A stretch of 64,000 nucleotides of DNA, from NCBI GenBank assembly GCA_018241665.1, contig JAFEDK010000017.1:124001-188000 (forward strand), given 5' to 3'. The stretch comes from Pseudomonadota bacterium (GTDB taxonomy: Bacteria; Pseudomonadota; Gammaproteobacteria; Burkholderiales; Rhodocyclaceae). This document shows positions 8,810 to 19,436 of this stretch, piece by piece. The notes beneath the pieces were generated by a model. That model was not told where the DNA came from. It made no database searches and saw nothing but the letters and a program-made list of their open reading frames with translations. The first letter of the stretch is position 1; each line of letters opens with the position of its first letter. The position numbers were made by a program, and so were the translations under genes.

Positions 8810-11800
8810 ATGACCCAACGCCTGCGCGAAATTCCCTACAACTACACGTCGTTCTCGGATCGCGAGATCGTCATTCGCCTGCTCGGCCCCGAGGCCTGGC
8901 GGACGCTGGATGACCTGCGTACCGAGCGTGTCACCGGCCGCTCTGCGCGGATGCTTTACGAGGTGCTGGGAGATGTGTGGGTCGTCCAGCGCAATCCCTA
9001 TCTGCAGGACGATCTGCTCGGCAACCGGGACCGCCTCGGCGCGCTGATCGGTGCCTTGCGCCACCGCCTGCACGAGGTGGAGAAGCGCCGCGAGGAATCC
9101 AGCGAAGAGGACCCGGAGCGCAGCGCCAAGGTGGCGAGCCTGGTGCAGGCTGCCAACGCCGCGGTGGACCGCTTCGCCAAGCTGTTCGACGACACCGCCG
9201 AGCTGCGCAAGAAGGTGCGCCACGAGCTGGCCCGCCATACCCGCAAGGACAACATCTGCTTCGACGGCCACGCCCGCGTGTCCCACGTGACCGACGCCAC
9301 CGACTGGCGCGTCGAGTACCCCTTCGTGGTCCTCTACCCGGATACCGAGGAGGAAATGGCGCCGCTGGTGAAGAGCTGTATCGAGCTCGGCCTGACCATC
9401 ATCCCGCGTGGGGGCGGTACCGGCTACACCGGCGGCGCCGTGCCGCTGGACGCCAGATCGGTGGTCATCAATACCGAAAAGCTGATCGACCTGGGTCCCG
9501 TCGAGGACGTGGTGCTGCCCGGCCACAGCGAGCCCTACGCGACCATCCGCACCGGCGCCGGCGTCGTCACCGACCGCGTGTCGGAAGCCGCCTCCCTGGC
9601 CGGCCGCGTCTTCGCGGTGGACCCGACCTCGGCCAGCGCGTCGTGCATCGGCGGCAACATCGCGATGAACGCCGGCGGCAAGAAGGCCGTGCTGTGGGGT
9701 ACCGCGCTCGACAACCTGGCCTGGTGGAAGATGGTCACGCCGGACGGCAACTGGCTGGAGGTGGAGCGTCTCAACCACAACTTCGGCAAGATCCACGAAC
9801 AGGAAACCGTCCAGTTCCGCCTGAAGCGCTTCGACGCCAAGAGCTACAAGCTGCTGTCCGAGGAAGTCCTGACGATGCCGGGCGCGGCCTGCCGCAAGGA
9901 CGGCCTCGGCAAGGACGTCACCGACAAGTTCCTCGGCGGTGTGCCGGGCGTGCAGAAGGAAGGCACCGACGGCCTGATCGTGGCGTCGCGCTGGGTGCTG
10001 CACAAGATGCCGCCGGTGACCCGCACGGTGTGCCTGGAGTTCTTCGGCCAGGTTCGCGAGGCGGTGCCGGCGATCGTCGAGATCACCGATTACTTCAAGC
10101 CGGGCGGCGCCGGCAACGCCGCCGGCGTGCTGCTGGCCGGCCTGGAGCACCTGGACGAGCGCTACGTGAAGGCGGTGGGCTACACCACCAAGGCCAAGCG
10201 CCACGGGCGGCCCAAGATGGTGCTGATCGGCGACATCGTCGGCCACGATGAAGCCGCGGTGATGACCGCCGCCTCCGAAGTGATCCGCATGACCAACACC
10301 CGAGGTGCCGAAGGCTTCATCGCGGTCAGCCCCGAGCAACGCAAGAAGTTCTGGCTCGACCGCTCGCGCACCGCGGCGATCTCCCGCCACACCAACGCCT
10401 TCAAGGTGAATGAGGATGTGGTGATCCCGCTGCCGCGCATGGGCGACTACTGCGACGGCATCGAGCGCATCAACATCGAGCTGTCCACGCAGAACAAGCT
10501 GGCCCTGTGCGACGCGCTGAAGGAATACCTGCAGGGCGAGCTGCCGCTGGATACCGGCGACGCGACGATCTCCCGCGACGAGCTGATCGGGGACCGCCGC
10601 GAGGCTGCCATCAACTACGTGGAGGCGGTGCGCCTGCGCTGGGAATGGCTGCTCGACAACCTCGACACGCCGCTGGAACTGGCCGAGCCGAGCTTTGTGT
10701 CCTACGGCATCGTCGCCGGCGAGCTGAGCAACCGCGCCGCCAACCCGAAGTTGTTCCACCGCCTGCAGGACTACTCGGTCCGCACCAGCTGGAAGACCGA
10801 ACTCAAGCCGCGCCTCGACAAGATCTTCGACGGCCAGCTGTTCGGTCCGGTGCGCGAGGGCATCAAGAAGCTGCACAAGCAGGTGCTGCGCGGCCGCGTC
10901 TTCGTGGCGTTGCACATGCACGCCGGCGACGGCAACGTGCACACCAACATCCCGGTGAACTCCGACAACTACGAGATGCTGCAGACCGCCAACAAGGCCG
11001 TCGACCGCATCATGGAGCTGGCCCGTTCGCTGGATGGCGTGATCTCCGGCGAGCACGGCATCGGCATCACCAAGCTCGACTACCTGACCGACGCCGAGAT
11101 GGCCAACTTCTGGGACTACAAGAAGAAGGTGGATCCGGAAGGCCGCTTCAACCGCGGCAAGTTGATGCGCGGCGGCAACCTCGACAACGCCTACACGCCC
11201 AGCTTCAACCTGATGGGCCACGAGTCCCTGATCATGGAACAGACCGCCATCGGCGAGATCTCCCATGACATCAAGGACTGCCTGCGCTGCGGCAAGTGCA
11301 AGCCGGTGTGCTCGACCCACGTGCCGCGCGCCAACCTGCTGTACAGCCCGCGCAACAAGATCCTCAGCACCTCGCTGCTGATCGAGGCCTTCCTGTACGA
11401 GGAGCAGACCCGCCGCGGCGTGTCGCTGGCCCACTGGGCAGAGTTCGAGGACGTGGCTGACCACTGCACGGTGTGCCACAAGTGCGAGAAGCCGTGTCCG
11501 GTGGACATCGACTTCGGCGACGTGTCGATCAAGATGCGCAACCTGCTGCGCGAGCAGGGCAAGCGGTCCTTCAACCCGGGCAAGGCCGCGGCGATGGCCT
11601 TCCTGACCGCTACCGATCCGGCAACCATCAAGACCATCCGTGCCGGCATGATCGGCCTCGGCTACAAGGCCCAGCGCCTCGGCCACGCGGTCGGCAAGTC
11701 CCTCGGCCTGATCCAGGACCAGGTCCAGCATCCGCCGGCAACCCTCGGCAAGCCGACCATCAAGGCCCAGGTGATCCACTTCATCAACAAGCCGATGCCG

Positions 11801-12688
11801 GGCGGCCTGCCGAAGCGCACGTCGCGTGCGCTGCTGGACATCGAGGACGACACCATCGTCCCGGTGATCCGCAACCCGCAGGTCAAGCGCGACGAGTCGG
11901 ACGCGGTGTTCTACTTCCCGGGTTGTGGTTCCGAGCGTCTGTTCAGCCAGGTCGGCCTGGCCACCCAGGCCATGCTCTACCAGGTCGGCGCCACCACCGT
12001 GCTGCCGCCGGGCTACCTGTGCTGCGGCTACCCGCAGTCGTCGGCCGGCGAGGATGAGAAGGGCCAGCAGATCACCACCGACAACCGGGTGCTGTTCCAC
12101 CGGGTCGCCAACACGCTCAACTATCTCGATATCAAGACGGTGATCGTGTCCTGCGGCACCTGCATGGACCAGCTGCAGAAGTACCAGTTCGAGAAGATCT
12201 TCCCGGGCTGCCGGCTGCTCGACATCCACGAGTACCTGATGGAGAAGGGCCTCAAGCTCGACGGCATCACCGGTACCCGCTACATGTACCACGAGCCCTG
12301 CCACACCCCGATGAAGGTTCATTCCGGCATCAAGGTGGCCAACGAGTTGATGGGCACGCGGGTCGACCTGTCCGACCGCTGCTGCGGCGAATCCGGCACG
12401 CTGGCGGTGTCCCGCCCGGACATCTCGACGCAGGTGCGTTTCCGCAAGCAGGAAGAGATCGAGAAGGGCGCCGAGAAGCTGCGCGGCGCCGACGCCACCG
12501 CCCAGGTGAAGATCTTGACCTCCTGCCCGAGCTGCCTGCAGGGCCTGTCGCGCTACACCAACGATGCCGGCGGCGTGGACGCCGACTACATCGTCGTCGA
12601 GATGGCCAAGCACATCCTCGGCGAGAACTGGATGGCCGACTACGTGGCCAAGGCCAACAGCGGCGGCATCGAGCGCGTGCTGCTGTAA
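8810..12688 (+). CDS. Giant FAD-binding / Fe-S / CCG-domain oxidoreductase (DUF3683 type)
   Basis: Protein of 1292 residues that fuses the three parts of a flavin 2-hydroxyacid-type dehydrogenase. The N-terminus (about 1-110) is the DUF3683-like region. A PCMH FAD-binding domain follows ([14 protein letters not shown] near 200; [16 protein letters not shown]) with the FAD-oxidase C-terminal domain ([15 protein letters not shown] near 700, [10 protein letters not shown]). Then come two 4Fe-4S motifs ([11 protein letters not shown] near 823, [12 protein letters not shown] near 885). Last are two CCG domains of the GlpC/heterodisulfide reductase kind ([11 protein letters not shown] near 1070, EPCHTP, CCGESG near 1190, SCPSC). 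The likely reaction is oxidation of D-lactate or a similar 2-hydroxyacid, passing electrons through Fe-S centres to quinone. The substrate is inferred from family only. Start ATG 8810 precedes [14 protein letters not shown], where homology begins. Confidence 0.9.
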   Translation: MTQRLREIPYNYTSFSDREIVIRLLGPEAWRTLDDLRTERVTGRSARMLYEVLGDVWVVQRNPYLQDDLLGNRDRLGALIGALRHRLHEVEKRREESSEEDPERSAKVASLVQAANAAVDRFAKLFDDTAELRKKVRHELARHTRKDNICFDGHARVSHVTDATDWRVEYPFVVLYPDTEEEMAPLVKSCIELGLTIIPRGGGTGYTGGAVPLDARSVVINTEKLIDLGPVEDVVLPGHSEPYATIRTGAGVVTDRVSEAASLAGRVFAVDPTSASASCIGGNIAMNAGGKKAVLWGTALDNLAWWKMVTPDGNWLEVERLNHNFGKIHEQETVQFRLKRFDAKSYKLLSEEVLTMPGAACRKDGLGKDVTDKFLGGVPGVQKEGTDGLIVASRWVLHKMPPVTRTVCLEFFGQVREAVPAIVEITDYFKPGGAGNAAGVLLAGLEHLDERYVKAVGYTTKAKRHGRPKMVLIGDIVGHDEAAVMTAASEVIRMTNTRGAEGFIAVSPEQRKKFWLDRSRTAAISRHTNAFKVNEDVVIPLPRMGDYCDGIERINIELSTQNKLALCDALKEYLQGELPLDTGDATISRDELIGDRREAAINYVEAVRLRWEWLLDNLDTPLELAEPSFVSYGIVAGELSNRAANPKLFHRLQDYSVRTSWKTELKPRLDKIFDGQLFGPVREGIKKLHKQVLRGRVFVALHMHAGDGNVHTNIPVNSDNYEMLQTANKAVDRIMELARSLDGVISGEHGIGITKLDYLTDAEMANFWDYKKKVDPEGRFNRGKLMRGGNLDNAYTPSFNLMGHESLIMEQTAIGEISHDIKDCLRCGKCKPVCSTHVPRANLLYSPRNKILSTSLLIEAFLYEEQTRRGVSLAHWAEFEDVADHCTVCHKCEKPCPVDIDFGDVSIKMRNLLREQGKRSFNPGKAAAMAFLTATDPATIKTIRAGMIGLGYKAQRLGHAVGKSLGLIQDQVQHPPATLGKPTIKAQVIHFINKPMPGGLPKRTSRALLDIEDDTIVPVIRNPQVKRDESDAVFYFPGCGSERLFSQVGLATQAMLYQVGATTVLPPGYLCCGYPQSSAGEDEKGQQITTDNRVLFHRVANTLNYLDIKTVIVSCGTCMDQLQKYQFEKIFPGCRLLDIHEYLMEKGLKLDGITGTRYMYHEPCHTPMKVHSGIKVANELMGTRVDLSDRCCGESGTLAVSRPDISTQVRFRKQEEIEKGAEKLRGADATAQVKILTSCPSCLQGLSRYTNDAGGVDADYIVVEMAKHILGENWMADYVAKANSGGIERVLL

Positions 12689-12711
12689 GTAGTCTTCGCT
12701 CCGCTGAAACC

Positions 12712-12737
12712 CCGAGGCCCGCGCAAGCGGGCCTCGG
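12712..12737 (+). terminator. Hairpin terminator after the FAD/Fe-S gene
   Basis: A perfect 11-bp stem (CCGAGGCCCGC / GCGGGCCTCGG) with a GCAA tetraloop starts 23 bp after the stop codon. There is no strong U-tract. Confidence 0.6.
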
Positions 12738-12783
12738 CGCATGGAGCTGAAAATGCTCCATCTGCTCCTGCAGGGGATGAACC

Positions 12784-12811
12784 TGTGGGGGCGAATTCAT
12801 TCGCCCTCACA
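12784..12811. repeat. Palindromic intergenic repeat, single unit (copy 3)
   Basis: One unit only: core GGGCGAATTCATTCGCCC flanked by TGTGG and TCACA, so the single copy is itself a palindrome. It sits between two convergent genes. All other copies in the window are facing pairs. Confidence 0.8.
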
Positions 12812-12875
12812 AGAAGGGGTACCACAAGGGGTACTACAGGATGTGCTGCAGTATTCCCTTCCGCCCGCCCGCAGC

Positions 12876-13601
12876 TCAGTACCAGCTCACCTTGCCGCTG
12901 CTGGTGTCGTACAGGGCACCGACGATCCTGATCTTGCCTTCGTCCTCCAGGCCCTTGAGGATCGGGCTCTGTTCGCGGATGCGTTGGACGACCTGCTTCA
13001 CGTTGAGCTCGGTCACCTCGTCCACGAACGCGTGGTTGTGGGAATTGTGCTCGCCGGCGGTGGAGGCGGCGGCGACGGCCGGCTTGAACTTGGCCAGCAG
13101 GCTGGTCAGGTTGCCGAGCTTCACGTCGTCGCAGGCGCCCTTGATGGCGCCGCAGCCGGTGTGGCCGAGGACCACCACCAGGCGCGAACCGGCCACCTTG
13201 GAGGCGTATTCGAGGCTGCCGAGGATGTCCTCGTTGACCGTGTTGCCGGCCACGCGGGCGGCGAAGATGTCGCCGACGCTCTGGTCGAAGACCACTTCAG
13301 GCGATGCGCGGGAGTCGATGCAGCCGACCACGCTGGCGAACGGGAACTGGCCGAGAGCGGTGGCCTGGACCCGCGCCTTGAGATTGCGCTTGAGAGGCTT
13401 GTCGGCGGCGAAGCGGGCGTTGCCGGCCTTCAGGATTTCCAGCGCCTTGTCCGGCGTGATGCTGGCTTGCACCGCCTTGGTGAGGGTGGCGCCGGTGGTA
13501 TAGGGTTTGGGGGCAACCGGGCCGCCGTGATCGTCGGCCAGGACCGGCGTGCTGATCGCAAAGGCGGCGAGGGCCAGGGCCAGGATGGATTTGTGGTGCA
13601 T
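12876..13601 (-). CDS. Periplasmic beta-class carbonic anhydrase
   Basis: Zn enzyme interconverting CO2 and bicarbonate, 241 residues. Signal peptide residues 1-22 (ILALALAAFAISTPVLA, cleavage before DDHGG) sends it to the periplasm. Zn ligands of the beta class: Cys94 and the Asp96/Arg98 dyad in GCIDSRASPE, His147 and Cys150 in GHTGCGAIKG. The GDIFAARVAGNTV block is also typical. Start ATG 13601. It stands alone between convergent and divergent neighbours. Most bacterial beta anhydrases are cytoplasmic, but exported versions are known. Confidence 0.93.
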   Translation of the reverse strand: MHHKSILALALAAFAISTPVLADDHGGPVAPKPYTTGATLTKAVQASITPDKALEILKAGNARFAADKPLKRNLKARVQATALGQFPFASVVGCIDSRASPEVVFDQSVGDIFAARVAGNTVNEDILGSLEYASKVAGSRLVVVLGHTGCGAIKGACDDVKLGNLTSLLAKFKPAVAAASTAGEHNSHNHAFVDEVTELNVKQVVQRIREQSPILKGLEDEGKIRIVGALYDTSSGKVSWY

Positions 13602-13781
13602 CGAATATCCCTTCGTGGTTTAAGGTTTTGAATATTACTTTTCCTTATTTTCATTAGGGGTATTTCTTATCGGACCAGCCTTGAGCCGCATCAGTTTTGT
13701 CCCTGTCCGCGGCCGCAAAAGGCTTCGTGCTATCCTGCGTCCCCCGTTTTTCCGGTCGTGCATGGGCATGGCCGCCAGAAC

Positions 13782-15800
13782 ATGAGCGAAGAACAGAATT
13801 TCGTTCCGCCGGCTGAACCGGCGGACGCGGAGGCGCCTGCCAAGCCGGCCCGCCGCAAGGCCCCGGCCCGGACCTCGCGCAAGAAAGCCGACGTCGTGGC
13901 CGAAGCCCCCGCTGCCGAGGCGGCTCCTGTCGTTGCGGAAGCCGCTGAAGCGCCTGCCGCCAAGAAGCCGGCCAAGCCCCGCGCCAAGCGCCCACCGCGC
14001 AAGCCGAAGGCCGAGGCGCCGGTTGTCGTCGAGACGACTGCCGACCTCTTTGCGGCGGTTGACGCGGTGGTCGATGTCGCACCGCTGGCGGTCGAGTCGG
14101 TGTCTGCTGCCGAACCGTCCGTCGCGGAAGCGCCTGCGGCACCCGAACCTGAAGCTGTGCCGGTCGAGGTCGTCACGCCGGTGGTGCCGCTGCAAGCGGT
14201 CGAGGCCGAACCGGCACCTGAACCGGTGTTGTCGGATGCGCCCGTCGAGCAGTCGGTTGCCGCCGATGGGGCGACCGGGGAGGATGAGACGTCCCAGCTG
14301 CTGGCCGAAGATGAAGAAGTGGACGCGCCGGCCGGCCCGCGGCGCAAGCGCAAGCGCCGACGTGGTCGTGGTGAACGGAACGGCCAGGGTGAGCGCCGCG
14401 ATAACAAGGCCGGCGAAGCCTCGATCGAAGACGAGGTCGGCGAGGCCCTGCCTGCGGTAGCGGAGACGCTTGCCGAGGTGGAGGGCGAAGCGCCCACCGC
14501 TGCGCCCGCCGACGCCGGTATCGATGCCGTTGAACCGTCGATGGCCACCGAGGGCGAGCCTGTGGCAGAACCCGTAGCCGCAGCCGCCGAACTGGCTCCA
14601 CTGACCGTCGTCAGCCTCGGCCTGGACGTGCCGCCGGTGCTGTCGTCCGAGGCGCTGGCGGCGCTACGCAATGCGCGGGTCGTGCTGGGTACCGCCGATG
14701 CGCTGGATCGCCTGGCCGGGCTTGAACTGAATGTGCCGCAGCAGCTGTGCGCCGCCGAGTCGGCCCACGTGGATCTGCGGGTGATCGGCCATGCCGGCAG
14801 CGTGCTGGTGGTGACCGGTGACGGTGCCGGCGACGGTCCGGCTCCCGAACTGCTGGCCGAACTGGGCCCGGCCCATGTGCGCGTGCTGCCCGGTGTCGGG
14901 CGTGTGCAGGCGGCTTGCGCCGCGCTGGGCTTGTCGGCGGAGATCGTGTCGGTGGTGGACCTGCGCCGGGCGCCGCTGGCGACGCTGCGCGGCCAGTTGC
15001 GCGCCCATCGCCTGCTGGCCCTGCCGATCGCCGATGCGGCGACGCCGGTGGCCGTGGCGCGCCTGCTGCTGGACAGCGGCTTTGCCGGCGCGCGGGTGTG
15101 GGTCTGCGAATACTTCTCCGGTCAGTTGCAGGCGCGAGCCTGGCTGGCCTCCGAACTGGTCGAGCTGCGCGAGGCCTTCGATCCGCGGGCGGTGCTGATC
15201 GTCGCGACGGGGCCGTCGAGCGGGCTGTTTGCCGAGCTGCCCGGTCTGTCCGACGCGGCCCTTGGCGAAGGGGCCCCCGACGCGCTGCCGCTGGCGGTGC
15301 GCACCCTGGCGCTGGCCTGGCTGCAGCCGGCTGCATGGGAAACCGGCTGGGTGATCTCCGACGGTGAAGCCAGCCTGGCCCTCGAATGGGCGCGTGCGGT
15401 GCCGACGGCGCGGGTGCGCGCGGTGGGCATGGAGCCGAGCTTGCTGGGGATGACCATTCCGCTGGCCGGGGTGGGTGACAACCTGTCGGCGATCGGCAGC
15501 GCCTCGCCGCTGCGTTGTCGTGAATGGCCGGCCCCGGAGGCGGTGTTCATCCGCGGCGGTGTGGGGCTTGGTGACTGGCTGGCCGCTGCGTGGGCACGCC
15601 TGGCGCCGGGCGGACGCCTGGTGGCCAGCGCCGAGGACGACCAGGCCCGCGCCGACCTGCTGGCCTTCGCCGCCCAGGTGCCCGCCGAGGCCTGGCAGGA
15701 ACTGAGCCTGTCCCGCGGCGAGACGGTGGCCGGGCGCCTGCGTTTCACGCCCAGCGCGCCGGTGCGCCTGGCCCTGTGGCGCAAGCCGGCACTATCCTGA
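13782..15800 (+). CDS. CobL-like protein: degenerate precorrin-6Y methyltransferase with long low-complexity N-terminus
   Basis: Protein of 672 residues in two very different parts. Residues 1 to about 270 are Ala/Pro/Glu-rich and look disordered, with Lys/Arg patches such as AKPRAKRPPRKPK and RRKRKRRRGRGERNG near 185-200. From about 273 the sequence follows CobL: a CbiE-like half (LTVVSLGLDVPP, VVLGTADALDRL, VRVLPGVGRVQAACAALGL, PVAVARLLLDSGF) and a CbiT-like half (WETGWVISDGEASLALEWAR, FIRGGVGLGDW, LAPGGRLVASAE). The SAM motifs are eroded: the CbiT glycine loop reads VISDGEAS and the CbiE SGDPGFYG loop is missing. It heads a cob cluster, 24 bp before cobA. ATG 13782 is preferred to 13758. 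It may be inactive or act only in binding. Confidence 0.75.
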   Translation: MSEEQNFVPPAEPADAEAPAKPARRKAPARTSRKKADVVAEAPAAEAAPVVAEAAEAPAAKKPAKPRAKRPPRKPKAEAPVVVETTADLFAAVDAVVDVAPLAVESVSAAEPSVAEAPAAPEPEAVPVEVVTPVVPLQAVEAEPAPEPVLSDAPVEQSVAADGATGEDETSQLLAEDEEVDAPAGPRRKRKRRRGRGERNGQGERRDNKAGEASIEDEVGEALPAVAETLAEVEGEAPTAAPADAGIDAVEPSMATEGEPVAEPVAAAAELAPLTVVSLGLDVPPVLSSEALAALRNARVVLGTADALDRLAGLELNVPQQLCAAESAHVDLRVIGHAGSVLVVTGDGAGDGPAPELLAELGPAHVRVLPGVGRVQAACAALGLSAEIVSVVDLRRAPLATLRGQLRAHRLLALPIADAATPVAVARLLLDSGFAGARVWVCEYFSGQLQARAWLASELVELREAFDPRAVLIVATGPSSGLFAELPGLSDAALGEGAPDALPLAVRTLALAWLQPAAWETGWVISDGEASLALEWARAVPTARVRAVGMEPSLLGMTIPLAGVGDNLSAIGSASPLRCREWPAPEAVFIRGGVGLGDWLAAAWARLAPGGRLVASAEDDQARADLLAFAAQVPAEAWQELSLSRGETVAGRLRFTPSAPVRLALWRKPALS

Positions 15801-15824
15801 AACTTTCGACCGTGGAGCGCTGAC

Positions 15825-16616
15825 GTGCCTGCTGCCTCTCTTCCCCGCGAACGTTCCCCGGCCAGGCCGGGCTGGGTCTACCTGGTCGGCGCCGGCCCCG
15901 GCGATCCCGAGCTGCTGACGCTGCGTGCCTTCCGCCTGCTCCTTGAGGCGGACGTGCTGGTCTACGACAACCTCGTCAGCAAGGAGGTGCTCGACTGCGT
16001 GCCGACCACCATCGAACGCATCTACGTGGGCAAGAAGGCTTCCAACCACGCGCTGCCGCAGGAAGGCATCAATGCGCTGCTGGTGCGCCTGGCCCAGGAG
16101 GGCAAGCGGGTGGTGCGCCTGAAGGGCGGCGATCCCTTCATCTTCGGGCGCGGCGGCGAGGAAGTGGAAGAACTGGTGAAGGCCGGCGTGCCCTTCGAGG
16201 TGATCCCCGGCATCACCGCGGCAGCCGGCATCGGCGCCTACGCGGGGATTCCGCTGACCCACCGGGATTTCGCGCAGTCGTGCATCTTCGTCACTGGCCA
16301 CCTGAAGGACGGCTCGGTGGACCTGGACTGGGAGATGCTGGCCCGCCGCAAGCAGACCCTGGTGTTCTACATGGGTATCACCCAGCTGGCGACGATCTGC
16401 GCCCAACTGGTCGCCCACGGCCTGCCGGCGACGACGCCGGCGGCGGTGGTGCGGCGCGGCACGACGAAGGCCCAGCGGGTGGTGACGTCCGACCTGGCCA
16501 ATCTGGCCGAGGCCGTGAAGGCGGCCGGCATCACGCCGCCGGCGCTGACCATCGTCGGCGACGTGGTCAGCCTGCAGTCGCGTCTGGCCTGGTTCCACCC
16601 GGAGGTGAAGGAATGA
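15825..16616 (+). CDS. cobA: Uroporphyrinogen-III C-methyltransferase (SUMT)
   Basis: Uses two SAM to convert uroporphyrinogen III to precorrin-2, the branch point to cobalamin and sirohaem. Length is 263 residues, a stand-alone SUMT rather than a CysG fusion. Diagnostic motifs are [17 protein letters not shown] at the N-terminus, [17 protein letters not shown] in the SAM-binding centre, [20 protein letters not shown], and VFYMGI. Start is GTG 15825, with GGAG eight bases upstream. The stop overlaps the ATG of cbiA (ATGA), so the two are translationally coupled. The preceding gene is the CobL-like protein. Confidence 0.96.
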   Translation: MPAASLPRERSPARPGWVYLVGAGPGDPELLTLRAFRLLLEADVLVYDNLVSKEVLDCVPTTIERIYVGKKASNHALPQEGINALLVRLAQEGKRVVRLKGGDPFIFGRGGEEVEELVKAGVPFEVIPGITAAAGIGAYAGIPLTHRDFAQSCIFVTGHLKDGSVDLDWEMLARRKQTLVFYMGITQLATICAQLVAHGLPATTPAAVVRRGTTKAQRVVTSDLANLAEAVKAAGITPPALTIVGDVVSLQSRLAWFHPEVKE

Positions 16617-17905
16617 GCGCGGCCGCCTGTCCGGCCCTGTTCGTCGCGGCCCAGGCCTCCGGCCAGGGCAAGACCACCGTCACCGCCGCGCTGGCCCGCC
16701 TGCACACCCGCCAGGGGCGCAAGGTGCGGGTCTTCAAGTGTGGTCCGGACTTCCTAGACCCGCAGATCCACGCGGTGGCCAGCGGGGCGCCGGTGTACAA
16801 CCTGGACCTGGGCATGTGCGGCGCGGAAGACGCCGCCTGGCGTCTGCACGCGGCTGCGCAGGAGGCTGACCTGATCCTCGTCGAAGGGGTCATGGGCCTC
16901 TTCGACGGTGCGCCGTCCGGCGCCGACATCGCGCGCCGCTTCGGCATTCCGGTGATGGCGGTGATCGACGCCAAGGCCATGGCGCAGACCTTCGGCGCGC
17001 TGGTGCATGGCCTCGCCACCTGGCAGCCGGACCTGCCGTTCTCGGGGGTGCTGGCCAACCATGTGGGCAGCGAAGGCCACGCCAAGCTGCTGCAGGACAG
17101 CCTGGGGCCCGGCATTGCCTGGTACGGCGCCTTGCCGCGGGACGCCGATGCGGCGCTGCCGGAACGCCACCTGGGCCTGCTGCAGGCGGCGGAGATCGCC
17201 GACCTGGACGCGCGCCTCGATCGCCTGGCCGACCACCTGGCGCGCACCGGTGCGGCCGACCTGCCGCCGCCGGTGAGCTTTCCGGCCGTCGCCCGTCCGC
17301 CGGTGGACGCGGCCCTGCGCGGCCGGCGCATCGCCGTCGCCCGCGACGCGGCCTTCGGCTTCATCTACCCGGCCAACCTGGATACGCTGGCGGAGCTCGG
17401 CGCCGAGGTCAGCTTCTTCTCGCCGCTGGCCGGCGATGCCTTGCCGGCCTGTGACGCGCTGTGGCTGCCCGGCGGTTATCCCGAGCTGCATGCCGAGGCA
17501 CTGGCCGCCAATGCGCGCTGGCAGGCCGACCTGCATGCCCACGTGGCGGCCGGCAAGCCGCTGCTGGCCGAATGCGGCGGCATGATGAGCCTGTTCGAGA
17601 CCATCACCGACAAGGAAGGCACGACCTTCCCCGGTTCCGCCGTGCTGCCCGGGCACACGCGCATGCAGGCGCGGCTGGCGGCCCTCGGCACGCAGGTGGC
17701 GGAGTTGCCGGAAGGGCGGCTCACCGGCCACACCTTCCACTACTCGAAGAGCGAGACGCCGCTGCCGCCCCTGACCCGTGCCAGCAGCCTGCGCGGTGGC
17801 AAGGACGGCGAGGCGATCTATCGGCTGGGCCGTGTGACCGCCTCCTATGTGCATTTCTATTTCCCGTCCAATCCGGCTGCCAGTGCTGCCTTGTTCGGCG
17901 CCTGA
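16613..17905 (+). CDS. cbiA: Cobyrinate a,c-diamide synthase
   Basis: ATP- and glutamine-dependent amidation of cobyrinate (CbiA, anaerobic route) or hydrogenobyrinate (CobB, aerobic route) side chains a and c; 430 residues. N-terminal P-loop [14 protein letters not shown] and [14 protein letters not shown], then [11 protein letters not shown]. The C-terminal class I amidotransferase domain has the nucleophile Cys near residue 320 in [11 protein letters not shown], with GHTFHYS and the late SYVHFYFPS block supplying the His. Start ATG 16613 overlaps the cobA stop by four bases. The sequence does not decide between the CbiA and CobB pathway. It is the last gene of the cluster; the other cobalamin genes must be elsewhere. 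Confidence 0.94.
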   Translation: MSAAACPALFVAAQASGQGKTTVTAALARLHTRQGRKVRVFKCGPDFLDPQIHAVASGAPVYNLDLGMCGAEDAAWRLHAAAQEADLILVEGVMGLFDGAPSGADIARRFGIPVMAVIDAKAMAQTFGALVHGLATWQPDLPFSGVLANHVGSEGHAKLLQDSLGPGIAWYGALPRDADAALPERHLGLLQAAEIADLDARLDRLADHLARTGAADLPPPVSFPAVARPPVDAALRGRRIAVARDAAFGFIYPANLDTLAELGAEVSFFSPLAGDALPACDALWLPGGYPELHAEALAANARWQADLHAHVAAGKPLLAECGGMMSLFETITDKEGTTFPGSAVLPGHTRMQARLAALGTQVAELPEGRLTGHTFHYSKSETPLPPLTRASSLRGGKDGEAIYRLGRVTASYVHFYFPSNPAASAALFGA

Positions 17906-18022
17906 TTGCCTTGCGAGGGTAAAGAAGGCGGAAATAGGGTAATTTCGCGTAAATCCCCGGAGCCGCTATTTCCCGGCTGCTAGAGTGCGCCCCATCGTGA
18001 AATGGGATTCCGGGAATAGGCG

Positions 18023-18547
18023 GTGAATGTCTTCAGATGTCTGATGCTCTGCATGGCGGCTGTGTCCATTCCGGGCTGCATGATCATGACGCCCACGCCC
18101 ACCGCCGAGGCCATGCAGGTAATCAGCTCGGCCATTACCACCATGGCCTCCCTTTCCCCCATTCCGTCTAATTCGGACTTTGCCCGCGATTATTCCGTGC
18201 CGGCGTCGGTATGCATCGAATGGAATCCACAGGTCCCCATCGAGGATCTGGTTCCGGCCGTGCAGAGTGAATTGAAGCGCCTGAAAGTCGATAGCCGGGT
18301 GTACGACGTGGGCATGGCGCCTAATTCCTGTCTGGCGATGCTTCATTATGTGGCGCGGGTCGAATGGGGAAAGCCCGTGCTCGGCGACGAATACGCACCG
18401 TATATCACTTCCTTATCCCTTTCCCTGCGCCGGAACGGCTCGGTGCTGGCCAGTTCGAGTTACCAGATCGATGACCTGGGCTACGACCGCTGGAAGGCGA
18501 CGCGCAAGAAGGTGGCTCCGCTGGTGGACAAGCTGTTCGTGCGTTGA
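18023..18547 (+). CDS. Lipoprotein resembling the Sbal_3080 family
   Basis: Probable outer-membrane lipoprotein of 174 residues. The signal peptide ends in lipobox SIPGC (Cys about residue 19), with MIMTP following. The rest has the pattern of Sbal_3080-type lipoproteins: an early VCIEWNPQV strand, SELKRLKVDSRVYD, LHYVARVEWG, and a C-terminal SLRRNGSVLASSSYQID with the helix KVAPLVDKLFVR. The function of the family is unknown to me. Start taken as GTG 18023 with AGG upstream; no ATG before the hydrophobic stretch fits as well. It is convergent with the FlgH-like gene, only 10 bp apart. Confidence 0.65.
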   Translation: MNVFRCLMLCMAAVSIPGCMIMTPTPTAEAMQVISSAITTMASLSPIPSNSDFARDYSVPASVCIEWNPQVPIEDLVPAVQSELKRLKVDSRVYDVGMAPNSCLAMLHYVARVEWGKPVLGDEYAPYITSLSLSLRRNGSVLASSSYQIDDLGYDRWKATRKKVAPLVDKLFVR

Positions 18548-18557
18548 GGCTCCGGGC

Positions 18558-19244
18558 CTACCAGACGGCCATCAGGTTGGCAAAGAAGCGCTGGACAGTA
18601 TTGCGCGAGGTGGTGTCGGCGATCATGCCGTTGACCAGCTGTTCGATGCGCGCCTCGCCCACGTCGTTCGAGGCAACCACGTTGCCAGGGCGGATGTCGC
18701 GGCGGTTCACGACGCCGGAAAGGCGCAGGGTCGTGTTGTTGCCGGCGACCGCCAGGGTCTTTTCCCCGGCTACCACGAGGTAGCCGTTCGGCAGTACCTC
18801 GATGACCGACACCATCACCGTGGCATTGAGGGTATTGGCCATGTTGAGCTGGCCGTTGCCTTTCAGGTTGCTGGAACCGGAGGCCGTGCCGCTGTATTCG
18901 AAGAGCTCTTTCAGGAGGCCACCCATGGAGGGCAATGCACCGGGACCTTGCTGGCTGATCGACGAATCCCGGGTGGCGGTGGCGGTGGATTTGCTGTTGC
19001 CGCTGAGGCTGTCGGCAATGCTGATCTTGAGCGAATCGCCGACGCGGCTGGCGGTATGTTCCTCGAACAGCAGCATGGCGCGGCTGGGCTGGAAGAGTGC
19101 GCCCGGATTGCTCTCCAGGTTGGCGGTGATGATCGGAGCACGGATGCGCGTCGGTTGGGCTACGACCGGCGCGGACGAGGCGCAGCCGGCGATCTCGAAT
19201 GCACAGGCAATGCTTGCACCGGCATACAGGGCAATTCGCTTCAT
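18558..19244 (-). CDS. Lone FlgH-family (flagellar L-ring) lipoprotein
   Basis: Homologue of the flagellar outer-membrane L-ring protein, 228 residues, the usual FlgH length. Lipobox EIAGC near residue 21. FlgH landmarks are in order: GALFQPSRAMLLFEEHTASR, VGDSLKISIADS, NLKGNGQLNMANTLNATV, LPNGYLVVAGEK, LRLSGVVNRRDIRPGN, VGEARIEQLVNG and RFFANLMAVW. Start ATG 19244. No other flagellar gene is in the window, whereas flgH normally lies between flgG and flgI. It may be a second copy or part of another envelope complex. It is divergent from a 74-residue protein gene and convergent with a lipoprotein gene. Confidence 0.85.
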   Translation of the reverse strand: MKRIALYAGASIACAFEIAGCASSAPVVAQPTRIRAPIITANLESNPGALFQPSRAMLLFEEHTASRVGDSLKISIADSLSGNSKSTATATRDSSISQQGPGALPSMGGLLKELFEYSGTASGSSNLKGNGQLNMANTLNATVMVSVIEVLPNGYLVVAGEKTLAVAGNNTTLRLSGVVNRRDIRPGNVVASNDVGEARIEQLVNGMIADTTSRNTVQRFFANLMAVW

Positions 19245-19436
19245 TATCGATGGATCGATTCGTGGATGGTCTTTCTTTTAATCTATCCAATTGGCCGGTT
19301 AATGAGGTTATTCGAGTGCTAAGTTTGGTAAAGGGGCGTAAATGATCCTGGATGTCGGCCGTTATCCAAATGGCCCGGGATAAACGGACTGCCTTTTCCG
19401 ATGCTCGCGGGTATTCCGAATATAAAGGAGTGAATC

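Noticed and set aside
8258..12742. A 1494-codon open frame on the minus strand opposite the FAD/Fe-S gene
   Set aside because: It is a high-GC antisense shadow: composition is His/Gly/Val-rich without domains, while the plus strand shows FAD and Fe-S motifs along the full length.
13602..13781. Cobalamin riboswitch before the cob cluster
   Set aside because: The gap is 180 bp and AT-rich, and I see no B12-box or matching stem arrangement.
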